This document shows, in pieces, positions 28,304-37,061 of a stretch of 64,000 nt of DNA. Under the pieces are notes generated by a model. The model had not been told where the DNA came from, did not search any database, and saw only the letters and a program-made list of their open reading frames with translations. A program made the position numbers and the translations under genes. This DNA is from JABSQH01 sp965230015 (GTDB taxonomy: Bacteria; Actinomycetota; Acidimicrobiia; Acidimicrobiales; Ilumatobacteraceae): contig CBDDKF010000018.1 of assembly GCA_965230015.1 (NCBI GenBank), forward strand, positions 124,001-188,000. The letters run 5' to 3'. Position 1 is the first letter of the stretch. Each line of letters begins with the position of its first letter.

Positions 28304-29335
28304 ATGCGTGCCGTGGCGCTGCGCAGCGCCGACGTCGAGCTGGTCGACGTGCCGGCGCCCTCGCTCGGCCCCGGCAAGGTGCTGATCGCGCCCCACGCCG
28401 TGGGCATCTGCGGCAGCGATCTCCACGCGCGCGAAGTGTTGGGGGCGATCGCCGCCGACGCGCCGGAGCTCGCGCCGCTCATCGTGCCGGGTCACGAGTT
28501 TGCTGGCGAGGTCATCGAGTTGGACTCGTCAATCGACACCGATCTCGCAGTGGGTGACCGAGTTGCGGTGAACCCCTTCGTTCATGGTGCTGCGGGTCCT
28601 GAGACGGTTGGCCTGTCGCCGACGTTCGCCGGCGGTCTTGCCGAGCTCGTTGCGGCCGACGCCGTCAGAACGGTTCGACTCCCTGATCGTGTCGCGATGT
28701 CGCTGGGCGCGCTCAGTGAGCCCGTCGCAGTCGCCACGCATGCGTTCGGCAAGGCTGCGTCCGAGGGTCCCGTCGTCGTGATTGGAGCTGGGCCGATCGG
28801 GCTTGGCATTCTCGCTGTGGCGGTCATCGCTGATCGCCATCCGCTGATCGTCATCGAACCGACGGAGAGTCGTCGAGCCATGGCCCACTCGATGGGCGCC
28901 GACGTGGTGGCCGAACCAGGAACACCAATCGTCGAGCTGCTTGCCGATGTGGGGTACACGGTGCCGACGGTGTCGCCATTGCTCGAGACCGATCCGACCG
29001 TGGCAACGATCTTCGAGTGTGTGGGGCGAGCGCCGCTGGTGCAATCGTTGCTCGCAGAAGCGCCCGGCCACAGTCGCGTCGTCCTCGCAGGTGCGTGTCC
29101 CCATGCGGTGCAGATGGAGCCGCTGCGGTTGACCACGAGCGAAGTCACCGTCGAGACGAGTTATGCCTATCTCCCCTCCGACTTCAGTCAGGCGATCGGG
29201 CATGTGTCGGCGCGACCTGAACTGTTCGAGCGCTTGATCACCAGTCGGCGACCGCTGGCCGATGCGGCTGACGCGTTCGATGCCCTGGCCTCCGATCCTT
29301 CGGAAATCAAGATCCTGATCGATCCCCGCAGCTGA
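28304..29335 (+). CDS. Zinc-dependent medium-chain dehydrogenase (MDR family)
   Basis: 343 residues. It carries the catalytic-zinc ligands in GICGSD and PGHE and the Rossmann dinucleotide motif VVVIGAGPIGLG. The four-cysteine lobe that normally holds the structural zinc is absent; that stretch reads NPFVHGAAGPETVGLSPTFA. The enzyme should oxidise an alcohol or reduce an aldehyde/ketone with NAD(P). It is the first gene of a putative catabolic cluster with the ThDP enzyme, flavin hydroxylase and TetR, and an operator matching the others lies upstream. Confidence 0.88.
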   Translation: MRAVALRSADVELVDVPAPSLGPGKVLIAPHAVGICGSDLHAREVLGAIAADAPELAPLIVPGHEFAGEVIELDSSIDTDLAVGDRVAVNPFVHGAAGPETVGLSPTFAGGLAELVAADAVRTVRLPDRVAMSLGALSEPVAVATHAFGKAASEGPVVVIGAGPIGLGILAVAVIADRHPLIVIEPTESRRAMAHSMGADVVAEPGTPIVELLADVGYTVPTVSPLLETDPTVATIFECVGRAPLVQSLLAEAPGHSRVVLAGACPHAVQMEPLRLTTSEVTVETSYAYLPSDFSQAIGHVSARPELFERLITSRRPLADAADAFDALASDPSEIKILIDPRS

Positions 29336-29342
29336 CCGCTGG

Positions 29343-29371
29343 TTGACCTGAGACGTACGTCTCACTACTTT
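29343..29371 (+). promoter_or_regulatory. Promoter of the ThDP enzyme gene with operator in the spacer
   Basis: TTGACC (29343-29348) and TACTTT (29366-29371) are 17 bp apart. The whole spacer is filled by the perfect palindrome at 29349-29364, so a bound repressor would block RNA polymerase. Confidence 0.5.
29349..29364. promoter_or_regulatory. TetR-type operator, site 2 of 5
   Basis: TGAGACGTACGTCTCA is a perfect 16-bp palindrome in front of the ThDP enzyme gene. Confidence 0.65.
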
Positions 29372-29376
29372 GTAAG

Positions 29377-29392
29377 TGGTACGTAGGTCTCA
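29377..29392. promoter_or_regulatory. TetR-type operator, site 3 of 5
   Basis: TGGTACGTAGGTCTCA matches site 2 at 13 of 16 positions and starts 28 bp after it, so two dimers could sit side by side. Confidence 0.55.
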
Positions 29393-29428
29393 ATAGATAG
29401 TCGATGGTTTCTACGGGAGGGGTTCGTG

Positions 29429-31153
29429 ATGGCGCGACGAAACGGCGGTGAGCTGGCGGCGTGGGCCCTGCGGCAGGCGGGCGTTGAAGTGGTATTCGCG
29501 CTCCACGGTGGACATCTCGATTCGTTCTTCACCGGCTGCCGCGCAGAGGGCATCGACTTGATCGACTGTCGACACGAGGCGGCAGCCGTCAACGCGGCCG
29601 ATGGCTACGCACGCGTCACGGGTCGACTCGGTGTTGCCGCGGTCACGGCGGGACCAGGGCTGTTCAACGCAGTCGCCGGCATCAGCAATGCAGCCGCCGA
29701 CTCGGTTGGGGTGGTGGTCGTGACGAGCTCTCCGCCGCTGGGCGAATCCGAAACGGGTGAGATGCAGGGCCGCCTGGATCAACTCGGAGTGGTCGCGCCG
29801 ATCACCCGCTGGGCGCAGCGTGCATACCGTGCCGAGCGCGTCCCCGATCTGATCGGCCTCGCGATCCGACATGCCACCGGCGGCGTGCCCGGACCGACCG
29901 TGGTCGACGTCCCGATCGATGTGGCCTTCACCGGTGTCGACGACGTGGCGGTCCCTCCCATGGGTCGACCCACCGCGCCCCAACGTGCCGTGCCCGCCGA
30001 TGCGGCGGTGCGCGCCGCAATCGACGTGCTGGCGACGGCCGAGCGGCCAGCCCTCGTGCTCGGTGACGCAACGCTGTCGGTCGACGTCGCCGCACCACTC
30101 CAACGTTTCGTCGATCACACCGGCTACCCGGTCTTCTCCACCACGCTTACGCGCGGGATGCTGCCGGGTTCTCATCCGCTCAACGGCGGCTCATTGGGCT
30201 CGCTCGCGGCGCTCGGTATGGCCGGTGTCGAACCACCCGACGTCGTCGTGCTCGTCGGCGCGTCGTTCGGTCTGCTCCTCGGCGGGCGCAGATTCGAGCA
30301 GCTGTCGGGCGGCGCAAGGGTGATCCAACTCCATGTCGATCCTGCCGAGATCGGTCGCCTCGGACCGGTCGATGTCGCCGTGGTCGGCGACCTCGCCGAT
30401 GCGCTCGACCGGATGGCCGCGTCGCTGCCGCCCCGTCCGGTCAGCGAATGGTCGTCGCGGGCGACGACGATGAAGCGGTTCGGCGATGCGCTCTTCGAGG
30501 GCGCCTCGATGGAGTCCGATGGCATCCATCCGTATCGGGCGGCGCGCGAGGTGGCGATGCAGATTCCGAGTGGCTCGGTGCTCGTGCGCGACGGCGGCGA
30601 AAGCGCCGCGTGGATGGACTGGGCGAGTGCCGATCGCGATCTCGGTGGAGTGTTGGCGTTGGGCTACCAGGGCCACCTCGGGGTCGGGCAGGGATTCGCG
30701 ATCGGGGCGCAAGTCGCTCGACCCGACCGTCGAGTGATCCAGGTGACCGGCGACGGAGCGATCGGTTTTCACATCCAGGAGTGGGACACGATGGCCCGTC
30801 ACCGTTTGCCGATCGTGACCGTGGTGCTCAACAACTCGTGTTGGGGCATGTCGCTGCATGGCCAACAGGCGTTGTACGGAGAACAGGGTGATGTGATCTC
30901 ACAGCTGGCAGAAACTCGCTACGACCTGGTCGCGGAAGGCCTGGGAGCGTTCGGGCAACACGTCACCGACGTCGACGACATCGCTCCTGCGATGCAGCGC
31001 GCCCTGGAGGCAGGTCGGCCCGCGGTGATCGACGTCGCCGTCTCTGCATCGACGGTGCATCCGATCACCACCCAGATGCTGGGCGACCTCGACGCCACCG
31101 ACGAGATCGTGATCCCGTACTACGACAACATCGCTACGACGCCGACCCGCTGA
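29429..31153 (+). CDS. Thiamine-diphosphate-dependent enzyme (acetolactate synthase/decarboxylase-like)
   Basis: 574 residues from the ATG at 29429; a GTG three bases earlier is also possible. GGGAGGGG precedes both. It has the three domains of the POX/AHAS family. The PYR domain carries the catalytic glutamate in CRHEAAAVNAADGYAR, followed by the central domain. The PP domain carries the ThDP/Mg motif starting GDGAIGFH and ending VVLNNSCWGMS. Family members make or break C-C bonds next to a carbonyl (acetolactate synthase, benzoylformate and oxalyl-CoA decarboxylases), and the substrate is not readable. Its 3' end overlaps the convergent flavin hydroxylase gene by 20 bp. Tight TetR-type operators suggest inducible catabolism. 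Confidence 0.88.
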   Translation: MARRNGGELAAWALRQAGVEVVFALHGGHLDSFFTGCRAEGIDLIDCRHEAAAVNAADGYARVTGRLGVAAVTAGPGLFNAVAGISNAAADSVGVVVVTSSPPLGESETGEMQGRLDQLGVVAPITRWAQRAYRAERVPDLIGLAIRHATGGVPGPTVVDVPIDVAFTGVDDVAVPPMGRPTAPQRAVPADAAVRAAIDVLATAERPALVLGDATLSVDVAAPLQRFVDHTGYPVFSTTLTRGMLPGSHPLNGGSLGSLAALGMAGVEPPDVVVLVGASFGLLLGGRRFEQLSGGARVIQLHVDPAEIGRLGPVDVAVVGDLADALDRMAASLPPRPVSEWSSRATTMKRFGDALFEGASMESDGIHPYRAAREVAMQIPSGSVLVRDGGESAAWMDWASADRDLGGVLALGYQGHLGVGQGFAIGAQVARPDRRVIQVTGDGAIGFHIQEWDTMARHRLPIVTVVLNNSCWGMSLHGQQALYGEQGDVISQLAETRYDLVAEGLGAFGQHVTDVDDIAPAMQRALEAGRPAVIDVAVSASTVHPITTQMLGDLDATDEIVIPYYDNIATTPTR

Positions 31154-32780
31154 CCGCGGGTGCCGGAGTGCGGCTCACGTCGAGTTGCTCGAGCAGCGCC
31201 GCGCACAGTGCCTCGGGGTCGTCGCTACTGCCGAACACGTAATGATCGGGGCGCACCAGCACTGCGGTGGCGTCGCGTTTGGTGAGCCAGCGGGTGATCG
31301 CCCCCGACGGGTCGTGGAGGCCCTCGCCGATGTGCAGCACCCGTCCCTCGAGTTCGTTGCGGAACCGGTCGATGGCTGCTCCGGTTGGCGACGTCGAGGT
31401 GATCAGGCCGAACCGGAAGCCGACGAGGTCGTCGATGCACATCGGAGCGCCGGTGTGATCGAGCACCTCGCGCCGAAGGAAGGGCGCGCCCGCTCCGGCG
31501 CTCTCTGTGAGCAAGCCGTCTCCGTAGGGCGGCTTGCGCATCCCCTTCACGTGCAGATACTTCGCGGCCAGCATCCAGTGCCGAGCGAGGAAGAAGATGG
31601 TGTTGCGCAGACGGATCTTCCACCGGTTCGTCGTCTGGATCAGCCCGCCGTTGTGCACGGCGCCCTTGATCGTGGCGATGCACGCCGGCTTGCGCTCCTC
31701 CTCGTAGGTGTCGAGCAGGGCGTCCGGAGCTCGACCGGCGAGCACGAGGTCGAGCTTGAACGCCAGGTTGGACGCGTCGCGCATCCCCATGTTGAGCCCT
31801 TGACCGGCAAACGGCGGCGTCTGGTGCGCCGCGTCGCCGGCAACGAACAGTCGCCCGCGGCGCCAGCGCTCCGACGTACCCGCGTAGAACCGGTACGGCG
31901 CCTGCCGGGTGATGGTGAACTTGTCCGGATCGAAGTGGCGGCTGATGAGTTCGATCGAATCGGCGGTGTAGTCGCGGTCGACAGCCGCGTCACGGAAGTC
32001 GGCCTTGCCGTCGAGGCGCAACGCGTCGAAGCGCACGTGGCCGTGCAGTCCCTTGCACACCACCGCTGCGAGGTCTTCGTCGCACACGAAGATCGCGCCC
32101 TCGGGAATGGTGTCGTAGTAGTCGGGATCGGCGTCGGCATCGACGACCAGCCAGTCTTCGCTGAAGCCGAGATCGACCCGGGCGGAGCCGATGGCCGCAC
32201 GCACCATGCTGCGGCCGCCGTCGCAACCAACCAAGTAGCGAGCCGTCAACGTGAACTCGTCGTTGCCTCCTGTCGTGCGGACGATCGCGGTTGCGCCGTC
32301 GTCGTCGGTGGCCACCGCGGTCACCTCGAAGCCGAGAGCGAGCTCCACATTGGGCAGCGCGGCGAGTTCCACCCGCAGGATCTCCTCGGCATGGGGCTGG
32401 TGGACGAGGTTCTGTGGGTAGAACTCGCCGTTCGTCATGGTGAACTCCGGGTCGATCGGATCGCCGAGCACCGATGGCCCGATCAGTACGCGACCGTCTG
32501 GCGCCACGAAGTCCAGCTGATACCGACAGATGCTGTCCCGATCGACGATCTGCTCGAGGACGTCGAGGTCGTGCAGGATCCGCAGCGTCTCTTCGTCGAA
32601 GCCCATCGCGCGGGGCACCGGGAACACCTCGGTGTCGCGATCGAGGATCGCGACCGACCAACCCGCGTTGCCGAGATAGCCGGCGAGCGTCGCGCCGACG
32701 GGGCCACAGCCGACGACGATCACGTCGTAGTGCGTGCGTTGGCCGTTCCACGCCGGCGTGGTGGTGTTCGTCGTCGTCAT
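31134..32780 (-). CDS. FAD-dependent aromatic hydroxylase (MhpA-like monooxygenase)
   Basis: 548 residues. Class A flavoprotein monooxygenase motifs are present: GxGxxG as VVGCGPVGATLAGYL, DG as VGCDGGRSMVR, and GD as LFVAGDAAHQTPPFAGQG. Length and the C-terminal thioredoxin-like region fit 3-(3-hydroxyphenyl)propionate hydroxylase relatives, which hydroxylate phenolic acids using NAD(P)H and O2. Divergent from TetR, convergent with the ThDP gene. It probably opens the pathway served by this cluster. The exact aromatic substrate is inferred only by family. Confidence 0.88.
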   Translation of the reverse strand: MTTTNTTTPAWNGQRTHYDVIVVGCGPVGATLAGYLGNAGWSVAILDRDTEVFPVPRAMGFDEETLRILHDLDVLEQIVDRDSICRYQLDFVAPDGRVLIGPSVLGDPIDPEFTMTNGEFYPQNLVHQPHAEEILRVELAALPNVELALGFEVTAVATDDDGATAIVRTTGGNDEFTLTARYLVGCDGGRSMVRAAIGSARVDLGFSEDWLVVDADADPDYYDTIPEGAIFVCDEDLAAVVCKGLHGHVRFDALRLDGKADFRDAAVDRDYTADSIELISRHFDPDKFTITRQAPYRFYAGTSERWRRGRLFVAGDAAHQTPPFAGQGLNMGMRDASNLAFKLDLVLAGRAPDALLDTYEEERKPACIATIKGAVHNGGLIQTTNRWKIRLRNTIFFLARHWMLAAKYLHVKGMRKPPYGDGLLTESAGAGAPFLRREVLDHTGAPMCIDDLVGFRFGLITSTSPTGAAIDRFRNELEGRVLHIGEGLHDPSGAITRWLTKRDATAVLVRPDHYVFGSSDDPEALCAALLEQLDVSRTPAPAVSGSAS

Positions 32781-32799
32781 GGTTCCTCCGGGTCGCCCG

Positions 32800-32850
32800 A
32801 TCTCACATCTTTAGATACTGACGTATCACAAACGATAGCAGATGTGAGAT
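32800..32850. promoter_or_regulatory. Hydroxylase/TetR divergent control region with operators 4 and 5
   Basis: The 106-bp gap holds a wide inverted repeat, ATCTCACATCT (32800-32810) and AGATGTGAGAT (32840-32850). Inside it is site 4, GATACTGACGTATC (32814-32827). Overlapping its right arm is site 5, TGAGATTGGCGTCTCG (32845-32860). The region is AT-rich against the local background. Confidence 0.55.
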
Positions 32851-32886
32851 TGGCGTCTCGCTAGAGTCGGGCGTGTGGTGCCAGCG

Positions 32887-33516
32887 ATGACGAGCACGAC
32901 AGCGACCGACGGCGCCGATCTCGCCGACGTCGTCGATGGGCGAACGCAACGACGCCACAACAACGCGCAGCGGTTGTACGACGCAGCCGACGAGTTGTTT
33001 CGGTCGACCGACTACGACGACGTCAGCGTCGACGACATCTGCGCGGCTGCAGGCGTCGGTCGGGCGACGTTCTTCCGGATCTACGGCACCAAAGCGGGAT
33101 TGCTCCGCGAGTTGAACCGCCGTCTCGCGGCGGATGCCGCAGCGCGCCTCGAGCCACTCACCGACGCCACCCTCGACGAGTCACTCGATGCGATCCGATG
33201 CGCGGTCGTGGCCGCTTGGGCCGATGCCGGGCCCGGTCACTACCGGATGGCCGCCGACTACCTCCGGCAGTTGCCGCTCGACGACCCGCACGGCGTCCAC
33301 CCCGAGCTGATGCAGATGGTCACCCAACGAGTCGAGCGAGCGATGGCCGCTGGAGAAATCAGCGACGACCTGCCGGCCGACTTCACGGCCCGCAGTGCGC
33401 TCGTCACCTTCCTGATGCCGTTCGCCGAAGCGTTCGGTGGCGGCGACGTCGACCTCGACGTCGCATCCCGAGTCTTGCTGCGCCGTTGGTGCGCGGGCGC
33501 ACGGGCCGACCTCTGA
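32887..33516 (+). CDS. TetR-family regulator of the aromatic/ThDP cluster
   Basis: 209 residues from the ATG at 32887 (GTG at 32875 possible). The N-terminal helix-turn-helix is VSVDDICAAAGVGRATFFRIY with G-x-K. The C-terminal domain is all-helical and ligand-binding. Divergent from the hydroxylase. Five related palindromes lie in front of the dehydrogenase, the ThDP enzyme, the hydroxylase and this gene, and none is seen elsewhere in the window. It is the obvious candidate binder, probably relieved by a pathway substrate. Confidence 0.9.
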   Translation: MTSTTATDGADLADVVDGRTQRRHNNAQRLYDAADELFRSTDYDDVSVDDICAAAGVGRATFFRIYGTKAGLLRELNRRLAADAAARLEPLTDATLDESLDAIRCAVVAAWADAGPGHYRMAADYLRQLPLDDPHGVHPELMQMVTQRVERAMAAGEISDDLPADFTARSALVTFLMPFAEAFGGGDVDLDVASRVLLRRWCAGARADL

Positions 33517-33588
33517 GTCGTTCCGCTCGGCCCGTTTTCGCGGAGTCCCGCCGTGAGCGCACCGTGCGGCGCGCTGTGGTGCGGTTGC

Positions 33589-34470
33589 TCATTGGAGCTC
33601 GTCGAGGTCGGCGGTGGTCAGTTCGAGGTTGAGCGCCGTGTAGTTCTCGCGGGCGTGGTCGCTGCTGGTGGTGCCCGGAATGGCGATCAGGTTGGGTGAG
33701 CGGTGAACGAGCCAGGCGAGTGCCACCTGCGTCGTCGTGACACCGTGGCGCTCGGCCACGGCGGCAAGTGCGCCACTGGCGTTGTCGGCAACCGGAGCGC
33801 CGTGGTGCATCGGATGCGCGCCGAGGGGCCCGTACGGGAGGTACGCAATGTCGTGTGCGGCAGTGATGTCGACCAAGGCGTCGTCGTTGCGGTCCGCGAG
33901 TCCATACCGATTCTGCACTGCAGCGATCCGGGCCACGCGTTGCGCGGCGCGCAGCTGATCGGCAGTGACGTTGGAGAGCCCGATGTGGCGGATGAGGCCT
34001 TCTGCCTGCATCTCGGCCAACGCACCGACCGAGTCGACGAGCGCCACGCGCGGGTCGGGGCGGTGCAGCTGGTACAGGTCGATCTGCTCGAGCTTGAGGC
34101 GGGCGAGGCTCGCCTCGACGCTGCGGCGCAGTGCCTCTGGCGAGCCGTCTGCGTAGATGTTGTCCGGTGCTGGCTTGGCGACACCGCCCTTCGTGGCGAT
34201 CACGAGATGGTCGGGGTACGGGTGGAGCGCCTCGGCGATCAACTCCTCCGACACGCCGGGTCCGTAGGCCTCGGCGGTGTCGATGAAGTTGACGCCGGCC
34301 TCGACCGCGGCGCGCAACACGGCCAACGAGCGATCGCGGTCGGCAGGTTCGCCGAAGTTGCCCGGCTGGCCGACGATGCGCATCGCGCCGTAGCCGATGC
34401 GATCGACGATGAGGTCGCCGCCGATCGAGAACGTTGGAGTGGGGGTGGTGGCTGGTATCATGTTCGCCAT
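33589..34470 (-). CDS. Aldo/keto reductase
   Basis: 293 residues. The catalytic tetrad is visible as DTAEAYG (Asp, Tyr), ATKGG (Lys) and YQLHRPDP (His), in a TIM barrel with the NADPH-binding loop IPGTTSSDHARENY near the end. It reduces aldehydes or ketones, substrate unknown. A 19-bp LysR-type box lies 47 bp upstream of its start and matches the box in front of the LysR gene just upstream on the same strand, so it is the likely LysR target. Confidence 0.92.
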   Translation of the reverse strand: MANMIPATTPTPTFSIGGDLIVDRIGYGAMRIVGQPGNFGEPADRDRSLAVLRAAVEAGVNFIDTAEAYGPGVSEELIAEALHPYPDHLVIATKGGVAKPAPDNIYADGSPEALRRSVEASLARLKLEQIDLYQLHRPDPRVALVDSVGALAEMQAEGLIRHIGLSNVTADQLRAAQRVARIAAVQNRYGLADRNDDALVDITAAHDIAYLPYGPLGAHPMHHGAPVADNASGALAAVAERHGVTTTQVALAWLVHRSPNLIAIPGTTSSDHARENYTALNLELTTADLDELQ

Positions 34471-34516
34471 CGTGAGCCTGCTCCACTGGCCGAACCAGAA
34501 GCACCTTCCGCACCTT

Positions 34517-34535
34517 CGATCGTTTCAACCGATCG
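34517..34535 (-). promoter_or_regulatory. LysR box before the aldo/keto reductase gene
   Basis: Read on the minus strand it is CGATCGGTTGAAACGATCG, differing at two positions from the box at 35520-35538. Confidence 0.6.
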
Positions 34536-34619
34536 ATGGCCCCCGGTCGCGTCGATGGCGTGCTGCTCGGGGGCGGTCGGTCGCCCCGCCCGAGCGCCCG
34601 GCTCGAACGGCCGAGGCCG

Positions 34620-35498
34620 TCACGTGGCGGCCAACGGCGGGAGCAGTGCGGCCGCCGCACGGACGCTCGGCGGCGCGTCGACCCGCGTGGCGACGCTCAG
34701 TACCGCCGGTGCGGCGTCGCGGAGTCGTACGGCAACGGTGTCGCCCAGGTCCACGTCGGTGGTGGCGGTGTCCACCGTCATACCCACCCCGCCCGCGGAA
34801 CCGATGATGGTGCGCACCGAGCGAAAGCCACCGACGTGCTGTCGGATCGTGGGGGAGAACCCCGCTGCTGCGCAGCGCTCGCCGATGGCGTCGTAGAACC
34901 CGGGGTTCTGGGTCCGTGGTGATAACACGAACTCCTCTTCGGCGAGATCCGACAGCGCGATTTCGTCGTGATGTGCCAGCGGGTGGTCACTGCGGAGCAC
35001 TGCGACGAACGGGCGCTCGGCAACGGCGGTGATGGACACTTCGGCGTGTGGCTGGGCGAGCCAGATGAGGGCGAGATCGATCTCTCCATCGAGCAACGCC
35101 TGAAGGGCGAGCGGCCCATACAGCTCCACCGGATTGAGTCGAAGGCTCGGCTCGGCCTCTTGCACTCGGCGAGTGAGGTCCTCCAGTGCGAACACTGCAG
35201 CAAACGAGTACCCGACTCGAAGTTCGCCGGTGGCTCCGTCGATGAGAGCCTTGACCTCGCGGATCGCGTCGTCACGAGCGCGAACGAGGTGTGTGGCGCG
35301 CTCGACGAGCACGCGCCCCGCAGGAGTGAGGGCGACGCGGCGGTTCGAGCGATCGAACATCGCGCCCCCAAGCTCTCGTTCGATGGACGCAACCGTGCTG
35401 CTCACAGACGACTGTGCCAGATGGAGACGTTCCGATGCGCGTGCAAAGTGGAGCTCCTCCGCGACGACCAGGAACACCTCCAGCTGGCGAATCTCCAC
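34620..35498 (-). CDS. LysR-family transcriptional regulator
   Basis: 292 residues. The N-terminal winged helix is RQLEVFLVVAEELHFARASE with LHLAQSSVSSTVASIERELG. The effector-binding domain has the usual two Rossmann-like lobes (GELRVGYSF; ILGSAGGVGMTV-like IIGSAGGVGMTV). It acts on the co-oriented reductase gene and perhaps on the divergent small membrane protein gene, since a LysR box sits between them. Confidence 0.92.
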   Translation of the reverse strand: MEIRQLEVFLVVAEELHFARASERLHLAQSSVSSTVASIERELGGAMFDRSNRRVALTPAGRVLVERATHLVRARDDAIREVKALIDGATGELRVGYSFAAVFALEDLTRRVQEAEPSLRLNPVELYGPLALQALLDGEIDLALIWLAQPHAEVSITAVAERPFVAVLRSDHPLAHHDEIALSDLAEEEFVLSPRTQNPGFYDAIGERCAAAGFSPTIRQHVGGFRSVRTIIGSAGGVGMTVDTATTDVDLGDTVAVRLRDAAPAVLSVATRVDAPPSVRAAAALLPPLAAT

Positions 35499-35519
35499 CG
35501 GTCGAGTCTCACACGCTGT

Positions 35520-35538
35520 CGATCGGTTGAGCCGATCG
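35520..35538. promoter_or_regulatory. LysR box between the LysR gene and the small membrane protein gene
   Basis: CGATCGGTTGAGCCGATCG has perfect CGATCGG/CCGATCG arms with a 5-nt centre, 22 bp before the LysR start. Confidence 0.6.
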
Positions 35539-35592
35539 AACGTGCGCGATCTGTTCCTGGTTCCCCCGGTCTGTAGCGCTCACGATGGAAAC

Positions 35593-35841
35593 ATGAACGA
35601 CACGACGATGACCCGAACCGCACCGTCTGCCGGTGCTCCGAACCGCTATCGCTTGATGCTGCTGGTGTGGCTCGCAGTGTGGCCCCTGATCACTGTGATC
35701 GGTCTCGCCTCCACCCCTCTACTGTCGTCGACACCGACACTCGTTCGGACGATGGTGACGACCACCGTGATGGTCCCGATCATGGTCGGCCTCCTCATCC
35801 CCATGATCAATCGCCACTTCGGCGACTGGCTACGTGGGTGA
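35593..35841 (+). CDS. Small two-helix membrane protein
   Basis: 82 residues from the ATG at 35593. A hydrophilic N-terminus is followed by two helices (LMLLVWLAVWPLITVIGLA and VTTTVMVPIMVGLLIPMI), ending in RHFGDWLRG. This resembles the membrane tail often fused to antibiotic-biosynthesis-monooxygenase-type domains. Function is not assigned. It is divergent from LysR and shares its box. Confidence 0.6.
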   Translation: MNDTTMTRTAPSAGAPNRYRLMLLVWLAVWPLITVIGLASTPLLSSTPTLVRTMVTTTVMVPIMVGLLIPMINRHFGDWLRG

Positions 35842-35925
35842 GGTGCCGATCGACACCGCCTCGCCTGCGCGGCATCGCCAGGCGATCGAGACGATCAGGC
35901 GTACGCCAGACGTACTCTCGGCGGA

Positions 35926-36528
35926 GTGGACGAGATCGCGAGCGCGTATGCCGATGTCGCCGACCAGTACGTCGATCTCTTCGGATCCGTTGCGAGCGTC
36001 AACCGCGACGACATCGAGCTGATCGAACGGCACCTCACGCTGGAGTCGACGCCGGTGCTCGACGCGGGGTGCGGACCAGGTCACCTCGCCGCCCACCTTG
36101 CGTCCCGAGGGGTCGACACGATCGGAGTCGACATCACTCCGAGGTTCGTCGATCACGCACGACGAGCGGGCGTGGTCGATCGTCTCGCAGTCGGCTCCCT
36201 GTGTCACCTCCCATTCCGTAACGGGTCGATGTTCGGGCTCCTGGCGTGGTACTCGCTCATCCATCTGGAGCCAGGCGGCGTTGCTGCAGCGCTCGCAGAG
36301 TTGCGCCGCGTCGCCGCCGAAGGAGCGGTCATCGTGGTCGGTTTCTTCGACGGCGGGGCGGTCGCGGAGTTCGCGCACAAGGTCGCTCCCGCCTATGTCT
36401 GGCCCGCCGCCGAGCTCGGGGCGCTCATGGCCGATCTCGGCTTCAGCGAGGTCGACCGGGTCCAACGACCCGGTGATCCATCGACCGGGACCCGTGCGCA
36501 TGCCGCGCTCGTCGCCGTCGCTGGCTGA
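35926..36528 (+). CDS. SAM-dependent class I methyltransferase
   Basis: 200 residues from a GTG at 35926. SAM-binding motif I is VLDAGCGPGHLAAHLA. The acidic end of strand 2 is TIGVDITPRFVDHAR, and motif IV lies near LLAWYSLIHLEPGG, typical of Methyltransf_11/25. The acceptor molecule is unknown. A palindrome GGCGTACGCC lies about 25 bp before the start. Confidence 0.88.
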   Translation: MDEIASAYADVADQYVDLFGSVASVNRDDIELIERHLTLESTPVLDAGCGPGHLAAHLASRGVDTIGVDITPRFVDHARRAGVVDRLAVGSLCHLPFRNGSMFGLLAWYSLIHLEPGGVAAALAELRRVAAEGAVIVVGFFDGGAVAEFAHKVAPAYVWPAAELGALMADLGFSEVDRVQRPGDPSTGTRAHAALVAVAG

Positions 36529-36587
36529 TCGTGCCAGTTCGATGAACTCACGCGGCCCGGCGTTTGCACTTGCGGAAGAATGCGGGG

Positions 36588-37061
36588 GTGGGTGCGACGA
36601 CGAGAGTGTTGAGCGTCGACGACTGGCAGCACTGGCGCGCGCTGCGGCTCGCAGCACTGGCGGACGCCCCTGAAGCCTTTGGGTCCGGACTGGCCGACTG
36701 GGCTGATGCGGACGACGATCGGTGGCGGGCGCGACTGCGCGATGTCCCGCTCAACGTGGTTGCTGATCTCCATGGCGAACCGGTCGGGCAGGTCAGCGCG
36801 CTGATCGCTGATGATTCGGGTTCAGTCGAGCTGATCTCGATGTGGGTCGCACCGCGAGCGCGTGGCACTGGCGTTGGCGATGCACTGATCGGCGCCGTGG
36901 CCGGGTGGGCCAACGACGTCGGCGCAACGCGTGTGGCCTTGAACGTGAAGGAAGCGAACCGCGCCGCGCGTCGTTTGTACGAGCGTCACCGATTCGTCGA
37001 GGACGGTGCGGGAAGCGCAGCCGACGAACTTCGCATGGTGAAACTGCTGGCGGAGATCTGA
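36588..37061 (+). CDS. GNAT-family N-acetyltransferase
   Basis: 157 residues from the GTG at 36588, with GGAAG upstream. The acetyl-CoA-binding V-x-x-x-RGTGVGDALI segment reads WVAPRARGTGVGDALI, followed by ARRLYERHRFVEDG, the last-strand signature. A small soluble acetyltransferase with an unknown amine acceptor. Confidence 0.88.
   Translation: MGATTRVLSVDDWQHWRALRLAALADAPEAFGSGLADWADADDDRWRARLRDVPLNVVADLHGEPVGQVSALIADDSGSVELISMWVAPRARGTGVGDALIGAVAGWANDVGATRVALNVKEANRAARRLYERHRFVEDGAGSAADELRMVKLLAEI

Noticed and set aside
31185..32864. 559-codon plus-strand open frame
   Set aside because: Antisense to the flavin hydroxylase, which has all three class motifs.
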